Below are positions 45,241 through 56,459 of a stretch of DNA of 64,000 bases, in pieces; position 1 is the stretch's first letter; each line of letters starts with the position of its first letter. The DNA is from Lepas anatifera. Its lineage: Eukaryota; Arthropoda; Thecostraca; Lepadidae. The DNA is taken from positions 1,051,501 through 1,115,500 of the forward strand of contig JAOTON010000773.1 of NCBI GenBank assembly GCA_034440635.1, in the 5' to 3' direction. Below the pieces are notes generated by a model. That model saw nothing but the letters and a program-made list of their open reading frames with translations, made no database searches and had not been told where the DNA came from. Position numbers and translations under genes: made by a program.

Positions 45241-45394
45241 TATGGTTTTTATTCATCGCGTCACCTGACCTATGGATCTTTTAAAAGGCTGATTAAGCCC
45301 GTGCTACCCATAACAAGGTTGGTTGGTCAGCGAAACTCCCGTGTCAAGACAAACGCTGTCCAATTTATTGTCATCTTCTGGGAAGGAGGCGATC

Positions 45395-45490
45395 GAGAAA
45401 AAAGTCTGCCAGCGGTCAGGTTTGATCCAGAGACCTTCCATACACAACTGCGATGCCTTAACCAACTGCATCATCGCGACGGTATCAATA
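45395..45490 (-). repeat. Possible tRNA-like SINE head
   Basis: Minus strand GATGCAGTTGGTTAAGGCAT and TCTGGATCAAACCTGACC resemble A- and B-boxes at tRNA-like spacing. No body partner found. Confidence 0.35.
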
Positions 45491-45499
45491 GTGAGATGA

Positions 45500-46210
45500 G
45501 CCGGTCATTAAAGAATTGACATATTTGCAGGTAAAATTTCATTTTGCATTGATTAAACTAATCCTGGTAGACTACAGAGTCCGATAATGTCTAGTTTTTG
45601 TCCATGAACTGTACTTATACCCAAAACTAATACCCCCTTTTTCCCGATCAACGGGCCGATTTCCATCGCGCTTCTTTGGCAAGAATGAGAAGATGAATCT
45701 GTTTGGTCAATAAACGTTTACTTTGCTACCTTTATTTTGTTGCTGCTGCGCCATTTTGCCATGTCACGGTCCATAGGTACGTTCCTCAGATGTCCACATG
45801 ACAGTACCTTTGACGTCATCCGTACGTGCCGAACTCACGTAACCGTCTTGTGAAGTGTGCATGGGCATGGTGAAGTTCACGTACTAATGAAGTCAGTGCT
45901 CTGACAGGAATACTCACGTATCCCGGGTCTCAGGGGCACAGAATACTGTCACTCGGTCGCACCCTCAGTGTCAGTCGTGACCGCTGAATATTTCAGTTAG
46001 ACCTTATGCGTTGCAAACGGTTGCATACCTGATGCATTATTGCACGGAGTTGGGGAGCCGTCACGGTCTGGGTTCCGCGGGAAGTGTCTTTATCATGTCA
46101 TGGTTTATATGCGTAGCACTGTGTACTTGTGTATTTGCCTTTCCAGCATTGTATCTGAAACTTTCAATATTTGTAGCGTATATAATCAATGCCGTTTCTC
46201 CTCGGATTTT
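45500..46210. other. No gene recognised
   Basis: Nothing supported. Confidence 0.4.
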
Positions 46211-46217
46211 GGGCAAA

Positions 46218-46218
<1 letters not shown>

Positions 46219-46265
<47 letters not shown>

Positions 46266-46305
46266 GCTCTCGCTCTCGCTCTCGCTCTCTCTCTCTCTCT
46301 CTCTA

Positions 46306-46351
<46 letters not shown>
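46219..46351. repeat. (CT)n microsatellite with CGCTCT variants
   Basis: Pyrimidine tract; overlapping Ser/Leu frames are artefacts. A shorter CT tract lies at 47519-47561. Confidence 0.95.
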
Positions 46352-46356
<5 letters not shown>

Positions 46357-47309
46357 TGGATGGATGAGAGCTGTCATGCTGCAGGCTCCCTGCTATGTGA
46401 TAGCAGGAGAATCATGTTTGTCTGGATTTTATGGCAGGAACACATCACGTCTGCCTGGGAGGGATAGCTGTGTCGTTTAGAGCCGACTCAAACCATCGAA
46501 GGGATTCAGCTAAAGACCAAGAACAACTGGACCTTCCTTGCAGATTAGGAAATGAAAATAAAACAGTTGTTAATTCTGGGCAGATCAGTGTTAAGGAAAC
46601 TCCAACTCCTAATGACCATAAGTGACCTGCGAGTTTGAACACTATATATGGACCATCTGGCAATGGGATTGGGTAGTTTTTGCAGATTTTCCCCACTTAA
46701 GGGTTCCATTTATTCTCCCTAAAGTGTCAAACCCCTACTGTCTTTACACTCCATCTGAAGTTTTTTTTAACTTGACACGAGTTCATGTCATTCAACAATC
46801 TGAACAATACAAATTACATAGCACACAAGATCTCAAACACACTGGAATGATGTAGTGGTAAATCCACACCGGCGAGAGAGGAGGGAACGGGCAAATCGGT
46901 GAATTTCTGGAAACATTGGCATGGTCCAATACCTCAAAGTTAAGAATGGCATGGCTTAGCTGTTAATGAATCATAGGTATATGTGTTGTGATTACTTTGC
47001 TACTGGAACTCTTCAATGCACTTCATTTAGTTCTCAAAAGAGTTTGAAGATTAGGATTGTCTTTCCTATCTTCAGATTGTCACAGATTAAGGACAGTTCA
47101 ATTTCCCGTCATCCAACGAGGATTCCTTTCTTTCAACAAGAAACCCCTCACATTGTGAGTTGCATTGTATTGCATTGGGGCTCAGCACCCCTACCGCTCT
47201 GTCCCTGTTGTAAAAGAGAGAGGGGGCAGAGCGCCAGCGTTTGGGAGTTTTCAGCTGCAGTACTACCAGCCTCCGTTCGTACAGTGCAACGTCGATGCGT
47301 CCAGACACC

Positions 47310-47455
47310 CCGCTGCGAGCCCATTGGCGCTGTGCACAGTTCGACGTGCTGAAGCTGCCATGGCCCGACGCGGCCAATGCTCAGATTAGATGTAGGAATT
47401 TGCCCTGGGGGCAGCGATCTCGGACGGCGAGTTAGGTGACGGCCAATGGCTCAGA
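47310..47455. promoter_or_regulatory. Cluster of three CCAAT words in GC-rich DNA
   Basis: CCCATTGGCGC at about 47320, GGCCAATGCTC at about 47373 and GGCCAATGGCTC at about 47440. This is promoter-like composition, but no adjacent coding exon could be identified. Confidence 0.2.
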
Positions 47456-47734
47456 AATATTACGTATGCATTGTTAGGGGTAGATGTGGCATCACCGTTC
47501 AATAGCAGCATGAGCAAGTCTCTCTCTCTCCCTCCCTTCCCCCTCTCTCTCTCTCTCTCTCCTTGGACCTAAGCATGGATAGCATTTTACCCAGGCTTAA
47601 ATTGACCAAGCAGTTCGGCCGCAAACTTGTTTGTGACAGTTTCCTTAACTGGTCACCGTTTTCGATATATGTCAGGGAGTGCGGATTTATATCTCTTCGG
47701 GGCACCGAACACTCCTATGAAAGCCGGCTTGGCG

Positions 47735-48761
47735 TTAACCCTCGCCCCACCGGGGGCCATCGATGGCCCCCTAAGGTTTTTCCGGGATAGCAGAAAAACG
47801 ACGAGGCGCAGCACCGCGGTTGAGGGCTCTACCTCTCACTGCATCATTTTCCCATCCCTGAAATTTTTTACCCCGGGTCACCCAAGGTCAGGTCACCAGA
47901 CGAGGTCAACCAAGGTCACCTCACTTCAACTTTAGAGCTCTGTAAGAGCTACATTTCAAAGTCGATCGATTTGAAACTTCCTACACTTTATGACCCCTCC
48001 AGGGTCTACAAGGTGTATATCCGGGATTTTTCGATTTCGTGCCCTGAGGTCAGGTCACGAGGCGACCTCTCCCATTGGAAAGGCATGGGGAAAAGCTGTT
48101 TCATGATATAAAAGCCACAAAAATGATTGCAAATAATCAGACTAATCAGAACAGTGTTTTTCGACACTCTTTCACGGATCCCAGGGGTCATATTTGCCCT
48201 TTGACTTTTCCAAGGTCATCCAAGGTCACCAGAGGTCAAAAACAGTATTTTGACTATAACTTTTGACCTAATTAAGCTAGAGCGGTAAAACAAACACCAT
48301 CGTGTTTGTCTTGTCACTGGCTTTCATTTTATATACGGCAAGGTCACTTTTTGACCTTTCGTGACCTCAGGTCATATTAGGTCAGGAGGTGACCTCTGAA
48401 GGTCAAACCACCGGCGGGAGGTCTTTACGTTCCACATAGCGGAAAAAGTACTGGCAATTTGCTATCAAATGTACTTTACCAGGCCTCAATAGCTCTAATG
48501 ACATAAGAGTTATGCCCAGTTTGCTTAATCATTGCATATTTGAGTGAAAATAGCCGACCTTGACCTAATTTGACCTCTGGAGGTCAAACCATTGACCTGA
48601 GCACTAAAACATGTGAAGTAATTTCTTACTGAATTCACGCGAGCTTTCTAGTGCACTTTGCAGATTTGCGCTAACGCCCATATTTTCGGAGTTAGAGGGG
48701 GCCATCGATATCCCCCGGTGGGGTGAAGGTGGCGCCGGACCCCTGGTGGGGCGCGGGTTAA
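47735..48761 (+). mobile_element. AGGTCA-rich TTAA element, 1,027 bp, intact ends
   Basis: TTAA at both borders. Ends TTAACCCTCGCCCCACCGGG and CCCTGGTGGGGCGCGGGTTAA are inverted, with a second inner pair (GGGGGCCATCGATGGCCCCC near 47755, GGGGGCCATCGATATCCCCC near 48697). Densest AGGTCA content in the window, for example CAAGGTCAGGTCACC near 47883, AAGGTCATCCAAGGTCACC near 48210 and AGGTCATATTAGGTCAGG near 48368. No open frame with a domain. Confidence 0.8.
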
Positions 48762-49542
48762 AGTACATTTTAGATTGTATTTCTTTAAATATTTTCGGGA
48801 CTTTGGATTATTGTTGTATATTTTGATTTGTTTGTGTTAGGGTTAAAAAGGTAAAAAATATGTTCTTGTTTTCTTTTATGTGGCCATTATGGACATTGTA
48901 TCTGATTCGGCCAATCACAATGACTTCCGAAAGTCCACGCCCTTGAATATATCCACCTTTTCACTACGGATGATTTCACAACCATTTCTCCTCCCGAATA
49001 ACTAGCAGGCGCACATTAATTCATTAATTGCTGAGTTTCTGCATACTAAAATAAGAGATACCGTGTTGGTGTATTGCATAATGGTAATAGGCTTTAGAAG
49101 GGGCCCGGTTGGCAACCCCGTAGGATGACATCTGAAGGTATTTTACAATGCAAATGCGTTTTTAATGTGCTATATTGTCATGCGCTTTCAAGACGCCCAT
49201 TTCAAAGGGCTGCCCGAATGGATGCATATGCATGGGGCTATCAGGCCGTATATAGATGGCGTCTGTCACTCCTCACTAACCAGTTCCTGTCCCCCGAGCG
49301 GGCAGTCGTTCTGTACTGTGCTGAGTTTTATGCACCTCAATACCTTTTACTCACACAAGGGGAATTTCTTGGGTTGGTTTATATTTTTTCCTTTATGCAC
49401 AGGCCACATTCCCTGCTTATATGCGGCCACATCCCCTGGTTATATGGGGCACCAAGGCGGCGAGTGAGGGGGCAATAACCCAATTTGGGAAAACCACACT
49501 CGCACATAATTGGAGGCATTTAGAGGCAACGGCGTTCCATAG
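48762..49542. other. No gene recognised
   Basis: Short overlapping open frames without motifs near 49125-49478. Confidence 0.4.
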
Positions 49543-49745
49543 GCGTTGCCACCGGCAAAAAGTAAGGGTCAATTTTCCGCCAGTTAATTTCCAGCCTGCT
49601 GATGACAAGAAACTGTCCCGTTGGAAACCAAACACTCATCGGAATCCGGCTTATCGATATTTTCTCCACTGGCTGATTGCAAAATGTACAGATTTCGCCC
49701 CGATTCGCCTGAAATCGGGAAGAAATGAATGCAAGGTGGAGGGTA
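49543..49745. repeat. Repeat shared with 19725-19910
   Basis: GGCGTTGCCACCGGCAAAAA, CCTGATGAC-type and GGCTGATTGCAAAAT words align over about 190 bp, including a GGTGGAGGG end. Old dispersed repeat. Confidence 0.5.
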
Positions 49746-50095
49746 GGTCCTTTGCCCCCTCCTCCTTATTCCGGCGCTTTTGAACCATTCAATCTTCAAT
49801 CTGATTCCCGCTACCCCTCTAACGAACAGTCGTACTCCTCATATCATGAGTTGTGTTGACCAGTGGTTTCACCTTATCAATGTGCCACCCCGTGGCGCGT
49901 TTCTATTGGCTAATAACCGGACCACGTGGCCGACGGCGTCGCCTCTTGATCTCATGCAACTACCAACTAATGAGTGCTTAGTGCCGCTAATGACCTTCAC
50001 AGATCGTGTGCGCCGCTATCCCCGGAGTTACGTCACACGACGCGAGCGCCGACTGCTCGTTTGAATTTGTTGCACGTGCCAGTGAGTGGCGGAGG

Positions 50096-50264
50096 CAGTG
50101 GTGGATACAAGAGGGGGAGGGGCTAGGGGGTCAGTCAAGCCCCCCACCGAAATGTTAGAGTGCGTATAGTTAATGCAAAACCGAAGGCTGTCCCAAGGCG
50201 TTGACAGGGGATACTCGAGCCCCCTAGCCCCCCCTCCCGAAATGTGGTGCTGGATCCGCCACTG
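50096..50264. mobile_element. hAT-type MITE, 169 bp, exact target duplication
   Basis: Ends CAGTGGTGGATACAAG and GCTGGATCCGCCACTG are flanked by identical 8-bp repeats GGCGGAGG (50088-50095, 50265-50272). Shares an inner word (GTATAGTTAATGCA) with 60807-60954. Confidence 0.85.
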
Positions 50265-50734
50265 GGCGGAGGTAGCGTTGACGTTGCCCCACTAAGAGAC
50301 GTCTGTGTTCTGGTGTTGGCTGGGAGATGAGGCTGTCGGCTGAGGCGTTCCGCCTCCACCATTGACTAATTTTCTTAATGAAATTTGCGAGACAAAATTT
50401 GTGATGCATGTTTGGTTTCCTTTTGCGATCTGGCTGGCCCTTTTTCATTGTTTTGCCTTAAGTTTTTGTACCATCACGCAGATGTTCGTTGAGCATGGAA
50501 ATTTCCACATGGTGTTGATAAATGATAGAGCTACAGGGCCAATCGACCTTTGGGAGGAAGATGTTGTTGTCCTCCCGTTCATCCACATGATTTTGTTGGA
50601 TAGCTTTGTAGTCATGCAAGATTGAGTGCTTAATCAATTTGACATTAAGTGTCGATTAATATATGATAGTTGTTTATGAATGGATGGCTGCAAGAGTGCA
50701 ATATGTGCCTACCACCCAGAGCCGCCAATGGGAC

Positions 50735-50960
50735 GCACTGTTTAGCGGTGGTGGGCGCCAGCATGCTGAGGAAATATCCCGGGTTCAAATCTCGGCGGAG
50801 CCTACATGAGGCGTGACCTGGATTACTACAATCTCTACCAATAAGATGCGCACTGTTGACGTCAGTGTCGATCAGTTAGAAGCTGCTGAAGCAGTTGGTA
50901 CCCAGTTGAGTGCCAGTGATTACCCTACATGGGGCCACGACACAATACCAATAGATGAAC
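50735..50960 (+). repeat. tRNA-derived SINE-like sequence
   Basis: CCCGGGTTCAAATCTCGG is a strong B-box, preceded by TTAGCGGTGGTGGGCGCCAG as an A-box-like head. The body has no second copy here. Confidence 0.5.
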
Positions 50961-52796
50961 AAATAAGTGATTGTGAAGTATTTTGAAGCTTTGGGAAGCC
51001 ATATTTGATCCTAACCTGTTTTTGTAATGGCTCATGAATAGTCCTGGATGTGTGAAATAGTCAGCTAAAGTATAAACAAATAAATTTAACACTGTTCACA
51101 CAGAAACTGCGACTGCCGTTTCTGATATATGCATAACCAACGTACGGGAGCCCTGCAGCATGAGACTGTATTGGATATACACAGTGGCGGATACAGGTAA
51201 ATTAGTTTAAGTTGGATTGCACAGGAGTGGCAAAACGGCCAAAATCGCGGAAAACCTGTTGTCAACAAATGGGTTACCTGAGCGTGAGTTAGGCCAACCC
51301 AGTATATGCGCGATAGATCTGCCACTGGAAGTGTGTCTGGCGGTATGTAATGCCCCGCATACACAGAGGATGCAATAAGCAATACATGGCGCAGTAATGA
51401 GGGCCGCCCGCCCATGCGGCAGGCCTGTTTGGCTTGGCTCTGTCGGTGGCTGGGCGGGTCGAACTCCCCTGCGGTCGTGTCCCTGTGGGTGGTCGCACGC
51501 CCCTGCAATTGTGTCGTCGACATAAAGGGTTCGCAGCCAGTTTTATGTGTGCTGCTGTTAGGTGGGTTTCGGCTCGTGACGTAAAATATAATTATAAAAT
51601 AGAAAGATTTAATAAAAAATATATAAAATAAATTAATTATATAATTAGATTAAAGAACGAAAATTATATGTTCGTAAATAGTTTATGTTATGTTCATGAA
51701 AAATGTCATCTTTTAATCATCAATACGTGTGTGAAATTTTCTTTCCAAATAATTTACAACTTCAATAATAAATTAATTTTTTTAAGACGAAATGTCACGA
51801 ACATATTGATTGATTAGAATGCTGGTATTGATCGTTCGCATGGTAGAATATTTTGTAGAAATTGCAAGCTATTATAAAATGATCAATCGTGTGTTTAAAA
51901 CTCGTAGCAATATTTTTGTCTATACCTAATATTAATTTTCTTCAAGGTATTGCAGGATGGTAATGATCCGCATCATCTTTTTATTAAACTAAATTTCCAA
52001 GTCATTTTCTATCCAAACGATTCACAAGGCTCTAGAAATAAATTGGATATTCCGATGAGTTTTAAATTGCTGTCTTTTCTGTGAAAAGAAACAGAGGAAA
52101 GTTAGGCTCTGTTCCACAGCATATTTCGATGGTTTGTGCGATCTCATCTCCACCATCTAAGAAGTAAAGGGTTAGCGAATCTCAAACCTGGCAGGTTAAC
52201 ATGAAACTTACCTCTTAAAATAAATACCAGACTGTGCCTCATTCCTAAATTTGGCTCATTCTTCCAATAAGGCGTTCTGCTTTGGTGCCCACTTGACTGA
52301 AATAGGAAGCACGTGTCTCAATCGGAACCAGGAGACCAGGCCCTCCGTCTTCACCCTGTAGCGACTGTTAAAATGATGGCCGTTTCAACTCTGAAACATT
52401 TTATCTGGCATCTTTGTATTCGTTCCGGTTTGGCTTTGTTCACAATACGCATAGCATTTCTACTCCATGCTCTGCGGCTGCGAGTGCATTTGATAAGGGT
52501 ATTCCGGACGCAATAGGAGATCGGTCTACCATTCTGGGATTTCATGCTATTTTTCGAGTAGTTGATAGTCCCAGAGTATTAAACTGTTGCCTTTGTACAG
52601 TTCATTATTTCTAGTAAGTACATACGTGGGGATATTCGGGATGAGCTCACTGAAACATCAGGATTATTAAATACATTCGGAGCTGTTGACGGATGCAAAA
52701 CAAACATCATCTGAAGATATTCATCCGGTGCATAGCTCAGTACAAAGCAGCTTGAAACATGAACAACCCCGGAGACTAGCCGGGACAACTACTCAC
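50961..52796. other. No gene; probable hAT MITE at 51182-51327
   Basis: CAGTGGCGGATACAGG at 51182 and GATAGATCTGCCACTG ending at 51327 look like MITE ends, but flanks do not match. 51580-52080 is very AT-rich with nothing recognised. Confidence 0.4.
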
Positions 52797-52887
52797 CTCT
52801 TGGTTTACCACGAACTCCACCCGCCGCGAACGGCAGCGGCAGCGGCCGGGTGCTGACGGCATGTTCAGGATCCCGCCGGGTGGCCAT
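52797..52887 (-). CDS. Candidate start exon in a CpG-rich stretch
   Basis: In an otherwise AT-rich area, GC/CpG-rich DNA holds two minus-strand ATGs before a strong GTGAGT donor. The ATG at 52862 gives MPSAPGRCRCRSRRVEFVVN then QE, phase 0. The ATG at 52887 has a better context (GTCATGGCC) and gives phase 1. Phase 0 would fit joining to exon A3 at 32178, which lacks an identified start exon, but 20 kb lies between. No partner copy. Confidence 0.3.
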
Positions 52888-52959
52888 GACGGATCGCCTG
52901 CCGCAGCCGCCTCGGCCTCGGGGCGGTACGCAGGGCGGGGCAGCGGCGCTGATTCGGGT

Positions 52960-54438
52960 GGAGCTCTTGCGACACTCTTAAGTTCGAGTTAACATACGAT
53001 AGGGTGGAGTCTTGGTGCAGATCTTCGGGATGTTGGCGTGTAGGTAGATACAAATGACCCACTTTTGAGCATTGTGCTTTCGAACCAAGTCAGCGCTCCC
53101 AAAGCGGCTTCACTCCGGAGGCGAACGTTGAGGTGCCTTGGTACTCCACGCTGCCCCACTTTCACCGGCTCCTGGGTACGGGTCGGCATGATTTAGTCTG
53201 GAATGGGACGCCGGCTGCGTGGAAGGAGTTCGGACAAAGTGAGAGGCCCGGCCGGCATTGTCACGTGCATGCCGGAATACTGATGGAGCACGTGCGAACT
53301 TTAGTCTGCCTGCGGCGATGAACCGTCCGCAGTCTGGATAATAGATCACCCGCTGGAGAGGTTGCAGTGTTGAACTTTGCAGGGCTTCACAGCAGGAGTA
53401 TTTTGCTGCGTCTTACTCGCTACGTGATGTTTATTGATCATTCTAGGATGTTTGTGTTAGTTAGAGTGAGGTTTAAATCACGCCCACCATGTTGGTTCCG
53501 GCTGTGTTGCTGCTGCTGTCTGTGTCTGGTTCCATGTTGCAGACAGCAAAACATTCGATCTCAAAGATATTTACAAACGAATTTCTTGCACTGAGTAAGT
53601 GTGATGACATCCAGCATTCATGTTGAGGAAAGAGTAGAGCAGACCCCCGTCCGCCTTTCAGTTTTGGGCACGTGTGAGTTTTCGACAGTCCCCGGGGCAC
53701 TTACTCACGTGCGACCGTGAGTGCCGGGGGAGTTTTCGTGACTAGACAGTCGTGACAGGGCGGTGACAGTGACACTGTGCGACAATTGGACCGGCGAAGC
53801 TCCCCAATTACGCACTGAATTTCGCAAAGAGGAATTGGGCTCCATCTGTAGGAAAATCGAACATGCCCCGTTCATTGGGCTGGGAATGGGAGCTCTAATT
53901 CAGTTTCAGAAGTTTCAGGAATGTTGATTTGTGTGTTATAGACATAACTTTGTATTGTTCTTAACAAGATAGGAACTTGTAGCTCTTCACTTTTGAGTGC
54001 GATGACAGCATGGTAAGTTGTTTCTGCAAACATGGACTGCGGGTCGGGTGAAACGGGGGTGGTTTATATCTCTTGGGGTTGTCCGGGCACTCGCAGAACG
54101 TCGAAGCAGTGTGAAACCATTGAGATATTCGTGTTTTTCATTAACTTGAAACTTTTTTGTGTAGTATTGTTTCCCTGTGGGAATGATAAGACTTACTCCT
54201 TGGCTGGGCACAAATTTCAAACATGATTGAAGGGGGTTTAAACATTAAAAGCAAAAAAAGTGGTTTCGGACAGCTAATAGTTGGTTTTGGCAAGTGACTT
54301 CATCATCTAAAGCTCAGAAGACATCGAGCTCAGACAAAAATATGAACATATGGTACGTGCTATAAAAAGCGGTGCCATTTATAAAAGAGAGTAAGTAGGC
54401 GGAGAAATGTTGGCAGCAGAATATTATTATTAGTTTTG
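52960..54438. other. No gene recognised
   Basis: Several short overlapping frames in 53100-53350, none with motifs. Confidence 0.4.
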
Positions 54439-54668
54439 AAGTGGTGTTAAGAATGACCATTATCTCCTAAGCTATTTTGTTATTTTACACCTAAATTAAT
54501 ATTGAAAGAATAGACATAATAATAGGAGCTTTCGACATCAAGTCATCCTCAGCTGAGGATGCCTTGACGTCGAAAGCTCCTATTATTGTGTCTATTCTTT
54601 CAATATTAATTTAGGTCTAAAACAAAACAAAATAACTTGGCAGATAATGGTCATTTTTAACACCACTT
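54439..54668. repeat. Near-perfect palindrome, 2 x ~115 bp, no spacer
   Basis: The arms meet at CTCAGCTGAG (centre 54552/54553) and align out to AAGTGGTG/CACCACTT with few mismatches. Each arm carries CTGAGGA, T, a stem with a short loop (GAC-TTGAT-GTC in the left arm), then GAAAG, a hammerhead-like layout similar to that in the PLE copies. May be a terminal piece of another PLE. Confidence 0.75.
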
Positions 54669-55281
54669 TAAACCTAATAATTATAAAAGAGACCACGGTT
54701 TTGAGGGTAGAGTCAGCGCGTTGGCTTAGCCATGGTGACACTAGAAGGTTTCCCAACGGCACGGATTTTAGTGCTGTCAAGTCGCAGAAAAATTTAGTCG
54801 GAAATTAAACATTACTGAAAATTTCCATTTTTCGAATTATTGCTAGAAAGGTCCGCCACCCATTTAAACGGGTAGCCAGGCGTGCCCCTCCGCGATCCCA
54901 ACGACAACAGTACCCTTACGTGAACACCACCAGAACATAAAATATTAAAGTCGCGGCACGCCCTGCTAGGAAAAGAAAGTAACTAAGAAAGCATAATAAA
55001 TATCATACTATTAGTAAAACTGCCAGTAGTAGCTCCCTGTAAATATACAGGGAGCAGGAATAAGGTCTATTTAGGTTAAATGCACAATAATTTAGCTCAT
55101 TACCGGTTAGATTGTTAGTCTTTTCCAAACGGGACTACCCAAAACTGTTCGTGTTGCCCTCCGATTCTGGCGAAGATGGGCCTGTACATTCGCCGGAACT
55201 CGGGACGTAGAATTGGGCCTGCGGCTGGGGGGCGGGCAATTGGCGCGCGTACCCGCACCACGCACGCCGCACCACGACCCG

Positions 55282-55283
<2 letters not shown>

Positions 55284-55327
<44 letters not shown>

Positions 55328-55374
55328 ACACACACACACACACACACCCCACCCCCGCCCCCCCCCCCCACACC

Positions 55375-55409
<35 letters not shown>
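55284..55409. repeat. (CA)n followed by poly(C)
   Basis: CA dinucleotides about 55284-55346, then a C-run of about 40 that could hide an assembly error. Confidence 0.9.
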
Positions 55410-55411
<2 letters not shown>

Positions 55412-55446
55412 ATTTTGATGCTCAATGTTCTATTTGTACACATTAC

Positions 55447-55540
55447 CATGGATGATTTCGCACTTGGTGCCGATGATGCTCTCTAGACGTTGGCGGTGAC
55501 CAACACGGACGATACGGCCCACCTGTAATATCGTATCGCT
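55447..55540 (-). CDS. Candidate internal exon
   Basis: Acceptor CCGACTTCTTTCAG and donor CATG/GTAATG bound 94 nt reading SDTILQVGRIVRVGHRQRLE then SIIGTKCEIIH. Composition is protein-like (alternating hydrophobic and basic), unlike nearby shadows, and the frame is open across both borders. I do not recognise the domain. No companion exon is certain; 56032-56454 lies upstream on the same strand. Confidence 0.35.
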
Positions 55541-56031
55541 CTGAAAGAAGTCGGTGAGGTCTTCCGTAAAACATGGCAAGCAAAGACTTATTAAACTGGG
55601 CTGATTATGAAAACAACTTTGAAACTTGCAGTACTGCCAGTACAGCTGCAGATTACGGATGTAGCTGTACTGCAAAGCTTGCAGTAAGCACAAAGCTACA
55701 GTGGAACAATCTTTTTAAAATGTTTTCAGTGTAACTTTAGCGGAGGTGTAATGCGGCAGGTTCTGGAACTGGTTCTGTCGCACATCATTCCACTGTCGCA
55801 TTGTGTTACCTGAAGGCGCGCCACGTCGTAGGACGCTGCGGCACGGAAAAATGTAATGTAGCTGATACATTGGTGTACCTTTTAAGCGGTCACAGACACA
55901 GAATCTGACGTTGAAACCTATTTGAAGGCTTTAAATAGTAGCCAGTGCTGTATCCGATGTCGTTTTTGTCGTCAGTGTAACATGTTCAAGGAAATGGTGA
56001 TGTAAGGTGCTCGGTCTCGGCTGCTCTGGTG

Positions 56032-56454
56032 CTATGGACATATTTGTATATGTTTGATGACGTGATATGCCAGTAGGTAGGTATATGATACGCATCCTGG
56101 GTTGGATTGTTCTATCAGACTATCTGTAGAAAATTCAAAGCATGTAAAATCTGATATAATAAGGCGCACAGTATGGAGGTCGTCAGTAAATATATAACTG
56201 AAACCTACAGGAGCTAAAGGCTTCTTTCCAAGAGCTTCAACTTCAACTTCAATGCGTTGTGAGCAGACCTCCCACGTGCCTGCTACGACAGTGCACAGAG
56301 TGAAATTGGATCTATGAGGTGGTTTCTCCCCCATCAAAAGCACCAGCTCACAGTTGGTCAAACAAATGTGTTTGTCAACATTGAAGGAGTTGGGCATCTT
56401 GACTCTTAATGTTTTGGATCTCTCATCAGTATTGTCTTTGGTATAGCTAAACAT
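56032..56454 (-). CDS. Hypothetical 140-residue open frame
   Basis: The longest open frame in the window after the PLE protein, excluding simple repeats and shadows. It starts MFSYTKDNTDERSKTLRV and contains CLTNCELVLLMGEKPPHRS and CSQRIEVEVEALGKK. No signal peptide, transmembrane helix or recognised domain. A single-exon gene, an exon of the same gene as 55447-55540 or a chance frame are all possible. Confidence 0.3.
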   Translation of the reverse strand: MFSYTKDNTDERSKTLRVKMPNSFNVDKHICLTNCELVLLMGEKPPHRSNFTLCTVVAGTWEVCSQRIEVEVEALGKKPLAPVGFSYIFTDDLHTVRLIISDFTCFEFSTDSLIEQSNPGCVSYTYLLAYHVIKHIQICP

Positions 56455-56459
56455 TTACT

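Noticed and set aside
46011..46480. 118-146 residue open frames rich in Ser/Leu
   Set aside because: Same cause: a (CT)n tract at 46219-46351.
46966..47389. Overlapping 74-128 residue frames on both strands near the CCAAT cluster
   Set aside because: No motif, no conserved partner, no splice context.
55107..55455. Cys/Val, Gly-rich and His/Thr, Pro-rich frames on both strands
   Set aside because: Translations of (CA)n and poly(C).
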